A DNA stretch of 64,000 nt from CBDFGK01 sp965247075 (GTDB taxonomy: Bacteria; Pseudomonadota; Gammaproteobacteria; Pseudomonadales; Halieaceae). Made by a program: the position numbers and the translations under genes. The stretch is taken from assembly GCA_965247075.1 (NCBI GenBank), contig CBDFGK010000003.1, positions 496,001-560,000 on the forward strand. The letters are read 5' to 3'. The notes under the pieces were generated by a model. That model was not told the origin of the DNA. It worked only from the letters and a program-made list of their open reading frames with translations, and ran no database searches. Positions 41,753 through 51,014 of the stretch are shown piece after piece. How positions within the stretch are numbered: the first letter of the stretch is position 1; the number at the start of each line of letters is the position of its first letter.

Positions 41753-42734
41753 AATGAAGCCTGCTGCGCCGGCGACTCAGCCAGCGCGCACCGGAGTGAT
41801 AAACGGTGTAATAGAGCATGATCAACAGCAGGGGTATGTGGTGCAAACTCTGGCGCGGGCGAAAGCTGGTGGTTTCATATAGTTCGGGCTCCAGCTCGGC
41901 AATTTCGGCATAGGCCCGCGCCAGTTGCGCCGCATCCATGGCCTGAAAATAGGCCCCGCCGGTCAGGTCGGCGACGCGCCGCAAGGTATCTTCATCCAGG
42001 GCTTGCTCACCAATGCCGGCGGGATCGCCGATGGCAATGGTATAGATGCGAATATCGTGAAATGCCGCGACCCTGGCGGCTTCCACCGGCGGTACTTTAC
42101 TGCCTGTGTCATTGCCATCGGTCAGTATGATCAGCACCCGGTTCTCTGTTTCAGATTCTGCAAACAGGTGGATCGCCAGGCCGATAGCATCGCCAAACAC
42201 GGTGCTTTGGCCGGCCATGCCGATCTCTGTTTCATTGAGCAAGCTACGCCAGGTGGCGTGATCCCAGGTGAATGGTGCCTGCAGATAGGGGGCACTGCCG
42301 AATACAATCAAACCCAGCCGATCCAGCGGTCGCTGCTCGGCCAGTTCAGTGAGCACGTGTTTCACCGCTTGCAGCCGGTTGATATTCTTTTGGCCGGGCT
42401 GTGAGAAATCCTCAGCCTGCATGGACCCGGACAGGTCCACAGCTACCATGAGATCGCGGGCCGACTTGCTCTGCTCTATTGGCTGGCCTACCCACTCTGG
42501 TTTAGCTGCGGCTATCACCAGGCAGAGCCAGGTGAACACCACCAGATATTTTTGCAGCTTGGTTCGGTTGAGTATCACGGCGCCCATTTTTGGGGCCTCT
42601 TCAGTTAGCGAGAGCAATTTGCTGAAGAAAGGTACCTTGATGGAGTCACGGTTGTGCCGAAAGGCCGGCAACAGGCGCAGTAGCACGGGGGCCGGCAGCA
42701 ACAGCAACCAAAGCGGATAGGCCAGCTCAAGCAT
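41742..42734 (-). CDS. batA: VWA domain membrane protein (BatA-like)
   Basis: 330 residues. Membrane segments at the N-terminus (LWLLLLPAPVLLRLLPAF) and about residue 63, a VWA domain with MIDAS DLSGSMQ (about 95) and LIILTDGNDTG, and a C-terminal membrane helix. It overlaps the following VWA-TPR gene by 11 bases. Probably forms a membrane complex with the next two gene products under control of the MoxR ATPase. Confidence 0.87.
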   Translation of the reverse strand: MLELAYPLWLLLLPAPVLLRLLPAFRHNRDSIKVPFFSKLLSLTEEAPKMGAVILNRTKLQKYLVVFTWLCLVIAAAKPEWVGQPIEQSKSARDLMVAVDLSGSMQAEDFSQPGQKNINRLQAVKHVLTELAEQRPLDRLGLIVFGSAPYLQAPFTWDHATWRSLLNETEIGMAGQSTVFGDAIGLAIHLFAESETENRVLIILTDGNDTGSKVPPVEAARVAAFHDIRIYTIAIGDPAGIGEQALDEDTLRRVADLTGGAYFQAMDAAQLARAYAEIAELEPELYETTSFRPRQSLHHIPLLLIMLYYTVYHSGARWLSRRRSRLHYAQ

Positions 42735-43242
42735 GACCGGCTCCCCCGGAATGATGTTTGATCCAGAGATGGCTTGTGTCCTGCAGGGTAAGCAGTGCCT
42801 GTTCAGTCACCTCTGCCTGCCGCCGATAGACATGCTCGGCCAGCAAATAACGGCTTTCTTTTGAAAATGTGGCCCGCCCGCCAGTTGCATTGAGCCACTC
42901 AATCCAGCCCCGTCCCGTTAAGGCCGCAACCTCCTCTCTTGGATAGGCCTGTAGGGCAGTGGCTTTGAGGAGCCGGGATATGGCAGTTAACTGTGCGTCC
43001 AGAGATACACATGCCGTAGAAATTTCCTCCAGCTCCCTGATGGCCGCACCACGATAGCGATTGCGCAGCCAGTGCTGAGCGCTGCGCCAGACCTGGCGCA
43101 GAGTCACGACCAGCAGCACAACTGCCAGTACCCGCCAGCCAACCGTGGTGGGCAACCAGTTGACCGACTCGGGCGGCAGTATCTCGGCGACACCGCGCAC
43201 GGCGTAGTTTCCAAATACGTCCGGCAGTGGGGGCAGGGCCAT
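42727..43242 (-). CDS. DUF4381 domain protein
   Basis: 171 residues. A short N-terminal segment (PLPDVFGNYAVRGVAEILPP), one transmembrane helix (WRVLAVVLLVVTLRQVW, about 36-52) and a helical cytoplasmic domain. The family occurs almost only in moxR-DUF58-bat clusters between DUF58 and the VWA genes, as here; function unknown. Overlaps batA by eight bases. Confidence 0.85.
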   Translation of the reverse strand: MALPPLPDVFGNYAVRGVAEILPPESVNWLPTTVGWRVLAVVLLVVTLRQVWRSAQHWLRNRYRGAAIRELEEISTACVSLDAQLTAISRLLKATALQAYPREEVAALTGRGWIEWLNATGGRATFSKESRYLLAEHVYRRQAEVTEQALLTLQDTSHLWIKHHSGGAGHA

Positions 43243-43245
43243 TTT

Positions 43246-44166
43246 TCAACGCCTGCCCAATTGTGCGCGCAACTGGTCAAAGACCGGGTCCACCGTGTTT
43301 ATGGGTAAGACCGGCATGCCGTGCTTGCGCAATTCCTGCTGTAACCGGCTCAGCGAAGACTGGAAATGGGCCTCGAAGCGCAGCCCCAAATCCTCTTTGT
43401 GCGGGTCCAGTTGCAGTTGGTAGCGGCCGTCCGAAACCACCAGATCGGTGGCTGGTGAAATGTCTTGCTCCAATTGATCGAACACCAGTCCCGCGATCAG
43501 GTCATTGTGCTGGGCCAGGCGCTTGACGCTGGCCAGCGCTTTTGCATTCCAGCCATCGAAATCGGAAACAATCACCACCAGCGCGTCGTGAGCGATCATT
43601 TTCTCTGCCACTGCCAGAGCGGCGCAGAATTGCTCGGGTCGCGGTTGATGATCCGGGTCTATGCGCAACTGCTGATTCATTTTTACCAACTGGGTTAACA
43701 GAGCCATAAGCGCGCGGTGACTGCGGGCCGGTCGAAACTGGGAGATATAGTTATCGTTGAACAGGATCGCCCCAACCCGGTCGCCCTGTTCAATGACTCG
43801 CCAGGCGCTCAGCGCCGCCAGCTCCGCCGCAATTACCGACTTCATTTTGTGTTGGCTACCGAAGAACATGGACAGGCGCTGGTCTACTACCAGTACCACC
43901 GGGCGGTCCCTCTCCTCGGTATATACCCGCACATGCGGCTTGCCGGTGCGATTAGTGACACGCCAATCCATATTGCGGATGTCATCACCGGGCCGGTAGT
44001 GGCGCAGCTCTTCGAAGTCCAGGCCGCGACCACGCAGGCGCGACAGTTTACGACCGCTCAACAAACTGTGAACAGGCTGTCGCGGCAAAAAGGAAAACCC
44101 GCGCGCGTCGTGACGCAGTCGCGACACGGCGGCTATATCGGTATAAACCTTGCCTGCAGCGGCCAT
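43246..44166 (-). CDS. DUF58 domain protein
   Basis: 306 residues, soluble. The DUF58 signature RHYRPGDDIRNMDWRVTNR is at about 55-73, followed by a VWA-like fold (VVLVVDQRLSMFFG, VVIVSDFDGW). Expected to act with the MoxR ATPase just upstream (six bases between them). Confidence 0.9.
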   Translation of the reverse strand: MAAAGKVYTDIAAVSRLRHDARGFSFLPRQPVHSLLSGRKLSRLRGRGLDFEELRHYRPGDDIRNMDWRVTNRTGKPHVRVYTEERDRPVVLVVDQRLSMFFGSQHKMKSVIAAELAALSAWRVIEQGDRVGAILFNDNYISQFRPARSHRALMALLTQLVKMNQQLRIDPDHQPRPEQFCAALAVAEKMIAHDALVVIVSDFDGWNAKALASVKRLAQHNDLIAGLVFDQLEQDISPATDLVVSDGRYQLQLDPHKEDLGLRFEAHFQSSLSRLQQELRKHGMPVLPINTVDPVFDQLRAQLGRR

Positions 44167-44172
44167 GGCAGG

Positions 44173-45141
44173 TCAGGCCACCGCAACCTGCTGTAACACC
44201 ACGTCGATCACCTGGTCGGCATCAATGTTGTCTGCCAGGGCGTCATAGCTAAGAATCAGGCGGTGGCGAAGTACCGGGTGTGCGGCTGCGCGCACATCAT
44301 CCGGGTCGGCAAAGTCCCGCCCCTGCAACCAGGCCCGTGCTCGTGCCACCCGGTGTAGACCAATACTGGCTCTGGGGCTACAGCCAATGTGTATCCATCG
44401 CCTCAGCTCTGACTCATAGCCGTCCGGTTGGCGTGTCGCCATGACAATATCTACCAGATAGCGCTCAATGCTTGCGCTCATATGAATGCCGTGAATTTCC
44501 TCGCGGGCCGCAAAAACATGCTGCTGGGCAATGGTCGTGTCGGCACTGGTAGCGGCAGTTTCTTCACCGTGTACCAGCCGCACAATGCCCAGCTCGGCCT
44601 CGGCCTGCGGGTAGTCCAGATTGATTTTCATCAGGAAGCGATCCATCTGGGCTTCGGGAAGTGGGTAGGTGCCCTCCTGTTCTATCGGGTTCTGGGTTGC
44701 CAGTACCATAAACAACGGCGGTAGCGGGTAGGTTTTTCCGGCCACGGTGATCTGCCGCTCTTCCATGGCCTCCAGCAGTGCCGATTGCACTTTGGCGGGA
44801 GCGCGGTTGATTTCATCGGCCAATACCAGGTTGTTAAAGATAGGCCCTTGCTGAAAGGTGAGTGTGTGGGTGCCATCCACGTCCTGGTACACCTCGGTGC
44901 CGGTAACGTCAGAGGGCAGCAGGTCGGGCGTGAATTGAATTCGTCCCAGATCGGCCTGCAGCAGGCTGGCCAGCGATTTGATAGAGCGGGTTTTGGCAGT
45001 GCCAGGAAACCCTTCCAGCATCACATTGCCGTTGCACAGCAGTGCCAGGGTGAGCGCTTCCACCACTTGATTTTGGCCGATTACGGATTTTTCCATTTCC
45101 GTCATAAGTGTTTTAATTGCGTCCAGCGTTGGGGCGGCCAC
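44173..45141 (-). CDS. moxR: MoxR family AAA+ ATPase
   Basis: 322 residues. Walker A GFPGTAKT (44-51), Walker B VLADEINRAP, sensor 1 ATQNPIEQEGTYPLPEAQMDRF, and the C-terminal AAA lid. MoxR ATPases are chaperone-like and help activate partner proteins bearing VWA domains, which are encoded by the four genes after it. GTG start with GGAG upstream. First gene of the operon 45141-38847. Confidence 0.93.
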   Translation of the reverse strand: MAAPTLDAIKTLMTEMEKSVIGQNQVVEALTLALLCNGNVMLEGFPGTAKTRSIKSLASLLQADLGRIQFTPDLLPSDVTGTEVYQDVDGTHTLTFQQGPIFNNLVLADEINRAPAKVQSALLEAMEERQITVAGKTYPLPPLFMVLATQNPIEQEGTYPLPEAQMDRFLMKINLDYPQAEAELGIVRLVHGEETAATSADTTIAQQHVFAAREEIHGIHMSASIERYLVDIVMATRQPDGYESELRRWIHIGCSPRASIGLHRVARARAWLQGRDFADPDDVRAAAHPVLRHRLILSYDALADNIDADQVIDVVLQQVAVA

Positions 45142-45252
45142 GATAATCTCCTGTCTCAGCCAGTCCAGTAAACATTAAAGGATGCGTCATTGAAGTCAAT
45201 TAGTACACGCAGGCTTTTGCCTGCACTTGTTGCGTCAGCATGCTAGCGGCAG

Positions 45253-45839
45253 TTACCTTACCGCCGATGGTGGTCGTCGTGGTCGCGTGGCGGGCAAAAG
45301 CCGTTCACAGGTGGCAGTGGGAATAGGATTGGCAGCCTGTTTTGACTGCAAAAACTCCAGGGCGCGCTCGCTGCCACCGGAGATGAAGTCGGCGATGCGA
45401 ACCTCGCCAGTGAAAGGGCCGTCCAGTGGGACGGTCAGGCTATGCCAGTGAATAGGAATCACCCGGGTGGGTGACAGAGTCACCGCTGTTGCCTGCCAGT
45501 AGCGCTCTCAGTAGGCGTTTGTTTGTGAACCCAGTCCGTCGGTGCCCAGAAAAACCACATCCACCTTCATGTCGGCCAACTGGCCGGCTATAACATTGGC
45601 CGTTGCCTCGCAGCCCAGCACCATCGCTCCGGTACACCTGGCCATTGCCGGTGTGACCATGGCGTGACCGTAGCGGGAGTGCAGGGGAAACACAGTTGCC
45701 GGCATACGGGAATCTGCTGTGCCGGCTGTAATTCCCAGGCGGGGTCTACCGGTGGAGCCGGGTAACCAAAAAAATAAAGCAGGCTGCCAACGGCAACAAT
45801 AAGCAGTGCCATCAAGTTGCGTTGCAGGGTTGTAGTCAT
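45253..45839 (-). pseudogene. Broken MBL-fold metallo-hydrolase
   Basis: Reads as the two ends of a metallo-beta-lactamase-fold protein. An intact N-terminus with a membrane helix (MALLIVAVGSLLYFFGYPA) runs in one frame from ATG 45839. In another frame are HSRYGHAMVTPAMA, DVVFLGTDGLGSQT, a TGA stop at 45510-45508, and, still in frame after it, RVIPIHWHSLTVPLDGPF and VRIADFIS. The central zinc-binding HxHxDH part is missing. A deletion, a frameshift and a nonsense codon therefore all point to decay. It starts immediately after the recQ stop. Confidence 0.72.
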
Positions 45840-47639
45840 TTATTCAGCGGCCAGGTGATTGTTTATTACCAGCAGAAAATCGCTGCCATATTTCTCAAGT
45901 TTGCGTTCACCAACGCCGCTTAGCTGACTAAATTCAGCCAGTGTTTGCGGCACCAACAGGCACATCTCCTGCAAGGTGCGATCGTGAAAGATAACATAGG
46001 GTGGCACGCCTTGCTTATCCGCCCAACGGCGGCGGCAGTCTCGCAATGCCTCCCACAAAGCGACGTCAATGTCAGTCGGCAGTGGGGTTTTGGTCTGCCG
46101 CTTACTGGCTTTCTGAGGAATATCGCGGCGCAATTCAATTGACTCTTCGCCGCGCAACAGTGCCCGGCATTGCGGCTCCAGACGCAGGGCGCCGAAGCGT
46201 TCCAGGTCGACGTTCAGGTAGCCCTTGGCCACCAGTTGGCGAAATACAGAGCGCCACTGATTGTTGTCCAATTCCTTGCCTACCCCGTAGGTGGGCAGCA
46301 GGTGATGGTCACACTGGAAGACTTTGTCTGTCTCGGCGCCGCGCAGCACGTCGATCAGGTGATTTACGCCAAAGCGCTGGCCGGTGCGAAAAGCGGCACT
46401 CAAGGCCATGCGCGATGCCTCGGTGCCGTCCCAGGTGTTGGGCGGTTGCAGGCAGGTATCACAATTGCCACAGGGTTCCGGCAGCTCGTCACCAAAGTAC
46501 CTCAACAGTGCCTGGCGGCGGCAACTGGTTATCTCACACAGGCCCAGCATGGCATTGAGCCGGTGCTGCTCGGCGCGCTTGTGTTCTTCACTGCCATCGG
46601 AACCTTTCATCATCTGCCGGAGCTTGATGACATCCTGCAAGCCATAAATCATCCAGGCGTTGGCAGGCTCACCATCGCGGCCGGCCCGCCCGGTTTCCTG
46701 GTAATATGATTCCACTGTCTTGGGCATATCCAGGTGTGCGACAAACCTGACATCGGGTTTATCGATGCCCATTCCAAATGCAATAGTCGCCACCACGATC
46801 ACACCCTCTTCACGCAGAAAACGCGATTGGTGATCAGCCCTGGTCTGTGAATTCAGGCCCGCGTGATAGGGCAGGGCAGTAAAGCCCTGTGCCTGCAGCC
46901 AGTATGCGGTCTGCTCAGTTTTCTTGCGTGACAGGCAATAGATAATGCCGGCATCGTGAGGGTGCTCTGCCTTGAGGAAGCGCAGCAGTTGTTGCCGGGC
47001 AGTGTGCTTCAGCGCAATGCGATAGCGAATATTGGGTCGGTCAAAACCGGCGATAAACTGCCGTGCTTCACCCAACTGCAGGCGCGCGATGATCTCTTTG
47101 CGCGTACGCGCATCAGCGGTGGCCGTTAATGCCATCCGCGGAGTATCTGGAAACAGCTCGTGCAAGATGTCCAGGCGCAGGTAGTCGGCGCGAAAGTCGT
47201 GGCCCCACTGCGAGACGCAGTGGGCTTCATCAATGGCGAACAGGGCGATGGGAGCCTGTTGCAGCAGCGACAGGGTTCTTTCCCGGTTGAGGCGCTCCGG
47301 CGCGATATAAAGTAAATCCAGTTCGCCCGCCACCAGTTTACGCTCGATTTCCCAGGCGGCTACCGCCTCCAGGGTGGAGTTTAGAAAGGCCGCCCGCAGG
47401 CCCAGTTGGCGCAGCGCGCTTACCTGGTCCTGCATAAGTGCAATCAGCGGGGAAATCACCACGCCACAGCCGGGCAAAGCCAGCGCGGGAAGTTGGTAAC
47501 ACAGGGATTTGCCACCGCCGGTGGGCATTAACACCAGGGCATCGCCGCCGTTGACCACAGTCTGGATAATCTCCTGCTGCGGGTCCCTGAAATTGGCGTA
47601 GCCGAAGGTGCGCTGCAGGATTTCCTGTATGTTGCTCAT
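45840..47639 (-). CDS. recQ: ATP-dependent DNA helicase RecQ
   Basis: 599 residues. Walker A PTGGGKS (39-45), DEAH (about 137), TGRAGRDG, the zinc-binding Cys set ending CGNCDTCL (about 390), the winged-helix RQC domain, and a C-terminal HRDC domain (about 520-595). It acts in the RecF recombination pathway and at stalled forks. Adjoins the decayed hydrolase downstream. Confidence 0.95.
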   Translation of the reverse strand: MSNIQEILQRTFGYANFRDPQQEIIQTVVNGGDALVLMPTGGGKSLCYQLPALALPGCGVVISPLIALMQDQVSALRQLGLRAAFLNSTLEAVAAWEIERKLVAGELDLLYIAPERLNRERTLSLLQQAPIALFAIDEAHCVSQWGHDFRADYLRLDILHELFPDTPRMALTATADARTRKEIIARLQLGEARQFIAGFDRPNIRYRIALKHTARQQLLRFLKAEHPHDAGIIYCLSRKKTEQTAYWLQAQGFTALPYHAGLNSQTRADHQSRFLREEGVIVVATIAFGMGIDKPDVRFVAHLDMPKTVESYYQETGRAGRDGEPANAWMIYGLQDVIKLRQMMKGSDGSEEHKRAEQHRLNAMLGLCEITSCRRQALLRYFGDELPEPCGNCDTCLQPPNTWDGTEASRMALSAAFRTGQRFGVNHLIDVLRGAETDKVFQCDHHLLPTYGVGKELDNNQWRSVFRQLVAKGYLNVDLERFGALRLEPQCRALLRGEESIELRRDIPQKASKRQTKTPLPTDIDVALWEALRDCRRRWADKQGVPPYVIFHDRTLQEMCLLVPQTLAEFSQLSGVGERKLEKYGSDFLLVINNHLAAE

Positions 47640-47663
47640 GCTCGTGTCTATCTACCCACTTGC

Positions 47664-48980
47664 TCACCTAAGCGGGTTTTCATACCAGATCAGGCCCAGG
47701 CCGCGGGTGGACCACCAGCTCTCCAGATTGCCGTTTTCCTCGGTGGTTATGATATCGAGGTCACCGTCCCGGTCGAGGTCTGCCAGGCGCAAATCATCGT
47801 GCTTAATGCCGCGGCGCGAATTCTGCTGCGTGCCGGCGATAGTTTGCAGGCGCAGGCTCTGTGGTGCCAGGCTATCGACCAGATTTAGCAGCGCGAATAC
47901 ACCGTGTCCGTAGCCGCTAATGGACATGACAATATCGGGCAACGGGTTGTTATCAATATTGCCGCAGGCAATGCTCTTGATTGAATAGTCCTCGCGGCTG
48001 GGGTGGCGCGGTATGGGATCAGCCGTGGTGATGGACTGTTGTATCCAGTTACCGGTCCACAGCTTGTTCTCATCCACTTCCTTGGCCACCAGGTAGGCGA
48101 CCGTATCGCCAGGTGCCGCCGTCGCTATGTTGGCACCGACCACCATTCGAAGTACTTCCGGCTGATCAGCCGTGTTACACATGGCCAGGTGGGCGTAAGT
48201 AGTAGTGCTGATGATATGTATGGGCCAATCCCGGTCCATGCGCTGTGGGCCAGGATTTTCATACCAGGCAAGGTGGCGCTTGTGATTTAGCAGCAGGTCG
48301 TTGCGACCATCGCCGTTGATGTCGAGAATATGTAGTGAATTAGCCCACTCGATATCGGCCACTTCACGGCCGTGCCATGGTTTGGTGTTGCCTGGGCCCG
48401 GCTTATCTGGCCCCTGAAACCAGACCAGCCGGGCAGGCATGGAATCTGATTTGGAACCGACGGCGATGTCCAGTGGGCCCTGGCCGTCAATCTGCCCGAT
48501 AGTGATGCGGGTGAACAAGTACTGCAGTGGAGAATCAATCCAGTTGCCTTGCCAGGACTGCATATCAAATGGCGCATCTTTATTTATCAGCCAGTGAATA
48601 CCGACTTTCTGACTGCGATTTTCCGTAGCCGTTACTACCGCATCAATGCGCCCGTCTTCGTCAAAATCGGCAAAACGGGCATCTTCAATTTTTTGTACAT
48701 CCAGGCCGCCGTTTACAACCGTGCGGCCCCAGCGGTTTTTAACGTGCGCGGGGCCGGGATTCTCGTGCAGCAGCACCATGGCGGATTCTTCCCAGCCCGA
48801 TACCGCGTCGAGATCACCGTCCTTGTCAATATCGTACAAATCGACACCGTCGGCACCCTCCATGGCATCGTCAATGGTATGCAGAGTCCAGTAGTCGGCC
48901 TGCACATACTCACCACCACAGCCTGCCAACAGTAGGCCCAGCAGCACCAGCGCGCCGTAGCTGCACACAAATTTCGTCAT
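47664..48980 (-). CDS. Secreted lipoprotein with FG-GAP/VCBS-type repeats
   Basis: About 438 residues from ATG 48980. A lipoprotein signal peptide with lipobox LLAGC (Cys about 21) anchors it to a membrane. Several Asp-rich calcium-binding-like repeats follow: DIDKDGDLDAVSGW, DFDEDGRIDAVV, DINGDGRNDLLL and DLDRDGDLDIITTEENG. This pattern gives a beta-propeller. Ligand unknown; such proteins are common in marine bacteria. An in-frame GTG nine bases upstream is an alternative start. Confidence 0.8.
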   Translation of the reverse strand: MTKFVCSYGALVLLGLLLAGCGGEYVQADYWTLHTIDDAMEGADGVDLYDIDKDGDLDAVSGWEESAMVLLHENPGPAHVKNRWGRTVVNGGLDVQKIEDARFADFDEDGRIDAVVTATENRSQKVGIHWLINKDAPFDMQSWQGNWIDSPLQYLFTRITIGQIDGQGPLDIAVGSKSDSMPARLVWFQGPDKPGPGNTKPWHGREVADIEWANSLHILDINGDGRNDLLLNHKRHLAWYENPGPQRMDRDWPIHIISTTTYAHLAMCNTADQPEVLRMVVGANIATAAPGDTVAYLVAKEVDENKLWTGNWIQQSITTADPIPRHPSREDYSIKSIACGNIDNNPLPDIVMSISGYGHGVFALLNLVDSLAPQSLRLQTIAGTQQNSRRGIKHDDLRLADLDRDGDLDIITTEENGNLESWWSTRGLGLIWYENPLR

Positions 48981-49043
48981 TGATACCACCCGGCTGGCGC
49001 CGGTACGTTATTGCCCAGGGCCAGGGGGGAGGATGTTACCAGA

Positions 49044-49784
49044 TCAGTGAAAGAGGGGATATTCCGACAGTTGGGGTATTTGTCGGGCAACTTCTCGCTC
49101 CAGCTTGCCGATGTCCTTCATGCCGGCGCAAAGCTCTTCCCCGGTTTGCTCCAGGGCATGGCCTGCATGTCCCACTTCTTCACCAAAGCGCCGCATATTC
49201 TGGCCGAAGGCTTCTATTTTTTTGGCAAAACTGTTGTCGTCTGAGGCAATGGCGCTACCTATTTCGGTCAATACAGCACCCAATGCCGACTTGAATACGC
49301 TCTCCAATTCCTCCTCAAGTCCATCTATCACATCGTTGTATTCCGATGCGTAGAGGGTGAAGACGCCGTCCTCGGGCCTCGCTTTGTGTTCAAAACTTTC
49401 CCTGGCTTCCCGCAGCGCGCGGGTAGATTTCTCAACGGCGTCACTGTCCTTACCAAAGGCGTCTCCCAGGGCCAGCTGTAAAGAGCTTTCGGCCAAGGTC
49501 AGGGCATCGGAGACCATGTGTATCCATCGTGGCGTCAGGGCGGCAATTTCACCGGCATACTGTTCCGCCAGCTTGCGTTGCTTGGCGTTCAGGTCCAGGT
49601 CCTCTCCACCGATGCTGAGGAAGCCGTCCTCACGAATCTCATACAGTGCCTTGCCCTGATCAGATACCTGCAGCGCTGCACTGCTAACCCGTATGTCGTA
49701 ATGAAGCTGGGCATGGCACTGGTCGTAGGCCAAGGTCGTTGTGGGCAGCAATAGGCCAGTCAGCAACAGGGCAAGCTTTTTCAT
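49044..49784 (-). CDS. DUF2884 (YggN-like) exported protein
   Basis: 246 residues from the start MKKLALLLTGLLLPTTTLA, a clear signal peptide cut near residue 19, then CHAQLHYDIRVS and a mostly helical, acidic body as in YggN/DUF2884 proteins of unknown function. Longer readings of the frame lack signal-peptide features. The 135-bp region upstream is strongly A+T-rich and probably carries its promoter. Confidence 0.78.
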   Translation of the reverse strand: MKKLALLLTGLLLPTTTLAYDQCHAQLHYDIRVSSAALQVSDQGKALYEIREDGFLSIGGEDLDLNAKQRKLAEQYAGEIAALTPRWIHMVSDALTLAESSLQLALGDAFGKDSDAVEKSTRALREARESFEHKARPEDGVFTLYASEYNDVIDGLEEELESVFKSALGAVLTEIGSAIASDDNSFAKKIEAFGQNMRRFGEEVGHAGHALEQTGEELCAGMKDIGKLEREVARQIPQLSEYPLFH

Positions 49785-49918
49785 AATATTGTCCGAATGT
49801 TTTACAGGTGATATGGTTGAATATAACACTATATCACAAATAATTAAACAGATAGTTAAACAAAAAGTTAGCCGGTTATTAAAATGGTTTTCATCGCCAG
49901 GCGCTTTCCTGAATGGAG

Positions 49919-50695
49919 TCAGATTTTGTGCTCGTCGGTAACCGCCTGCAATGTCGGGGCCGAGCGCTTTTCCCAGTCGAATAGCGGCAGTTTGCTAAAG
50001 GCGGATTGGATTGCCTCGGTCCAGGCGCGCCTGATTTCAAGCAGGTAGGGGTCTTCTTCGCCCAGCTTGATGTAGTGGTCGGAGGCAAAAGTATCAGTCT
50101 CATAAACCAGTACTTCCACGGGGGCACCCACCGTGGCGTTTGCCTTGATGGTCGAATCCATGGACACCAGCGCGCAACGGGCGGCATCTTCCAGGCCGGT
50201 AGTCGGGGTCAGAATTCGATCCAGGATGGGTTTTCCATACTTGCTCTCACCAATTTGCAGGTAGGGAGTCTCCTCAGAGACGGAGATAAAATTACCCGCT
50301 GTATAAATTCGGTATATGACCGGTTTGCCGCCTCTGATCTGGCCACCAACGATGAAAGAGGCGGAGGTATCCACCTCTGCATCACCGGTGGACTCGTCGG
50401 CCTGCTCCTGTTGCTCTCGACTTGCTTTGGCCACATACCGGGCTACATCAGCCATTTTCTCGCAGTTGGCAAGGCTATCATTCTCTGGTGTTTCCAGGTC
50501 GATATCGATCTGGCTGATAACCGCCTGGGTGGTGGCGAGATTGCCGGCGCTCAACAGCACCATCAGACGATCGGAATTGAGATCGTAGATGTGCATCTTG
50601 CTGTAAGAGGAAATAAGGTCCGGGCCAGCGTTGGTGCGTGAGTCGGAGCAGAAAATTAAACCGTCTTCAGTAGCAACGGCCACACAATAGGTCAT
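49919..50695 (-). CDS. Anbu-type proteasome-like peptidase
   Basis: 258 residues. Ntn-hydrolase fold of the ancestral beta-subunit (Anbu) type. After Met removal the nucleophile would be Thr2 (MTYCVAVATEDGLIFCSDSRTNAG). Also seen: SYSKMHIYDL, SAGNLATTQ, IVGGQIRGGKPVIYRIY and GESKYGKPILDRIL. Anbu genes are often accompanied by transglutaminase-like, ATP-grasp and alpha-E protein genes; none is here, so the gene is solitary. Confidence 0.9.
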   Translation of the reverse strand: MTYCVAVATEDGLIFCSDSRTNAGPDLISSYSKMHIYDLNSDRLMVLLSAGNLATTQAVISQIDIDLETPENDSLANCEKMADVARYVAKASREQQEQADESTGDAEVDTSASFIVGGQIRGGKPVIYRIYTAGNFISVSEETPYLQIGESKYGKPILDRILTPTTGLEDAARCALVSMDSTIKANATVGAPVEVLVYETDTFASDHYIKLGEEDPYLLEIRRAWTEAIQSAFSKLPLFDWEKRSAPTLQAVTDEHKI

Positions 50696-50758
50696 AAATC
50701 GGGGCGTCTCGTTTTTCTATATGCGGGAAAATAGCAGATTTTGGGCGGCGAAGGAATC

Positions 50759-50980
50759 ATGAGTCTTTTGCAATATGAAATGATGGAGCGCGTTGGCGAT
50801 ATTAGTCAGTATTTCCCCCGCCGGCGCATTTGTGACCCGGCCCAGATGGACAGCGCCTTGCTGTACCTGGTATCACCGTCCTCAGAGTGCGTGACGGGGA
50901 CCTGTATAAAAATAGATGATGGCCAGGGAACTTGCCGCTTGCCGGAAGATCTATTGCTTGGCAAAGCACGCTTTAGATGA
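50759..50980 (+). pseudogene. C-terminal fragment of a short-chain dehydrogenase
   Basis: 73 codons from ATG 50759 (with GAAGGA ahead). RRICDPAQMDSALLYLVSP, SSECVTGTCIKIDDGQG is the recognisable last quarter of an SDR (the MAxAxxFLxSxxSxxVTGxxxxxDGG region). The Rossmann motif, catalytic Tyr and Lys are absent, and the preceding bases do not encode them. Either a remnant after deletion or, less likely, a small expressed protein. Confidence 0.65.
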
Positions 50981-51014
50981 CTATGCTTACGGCATCCACC
51001 CACTGGGAAATACT

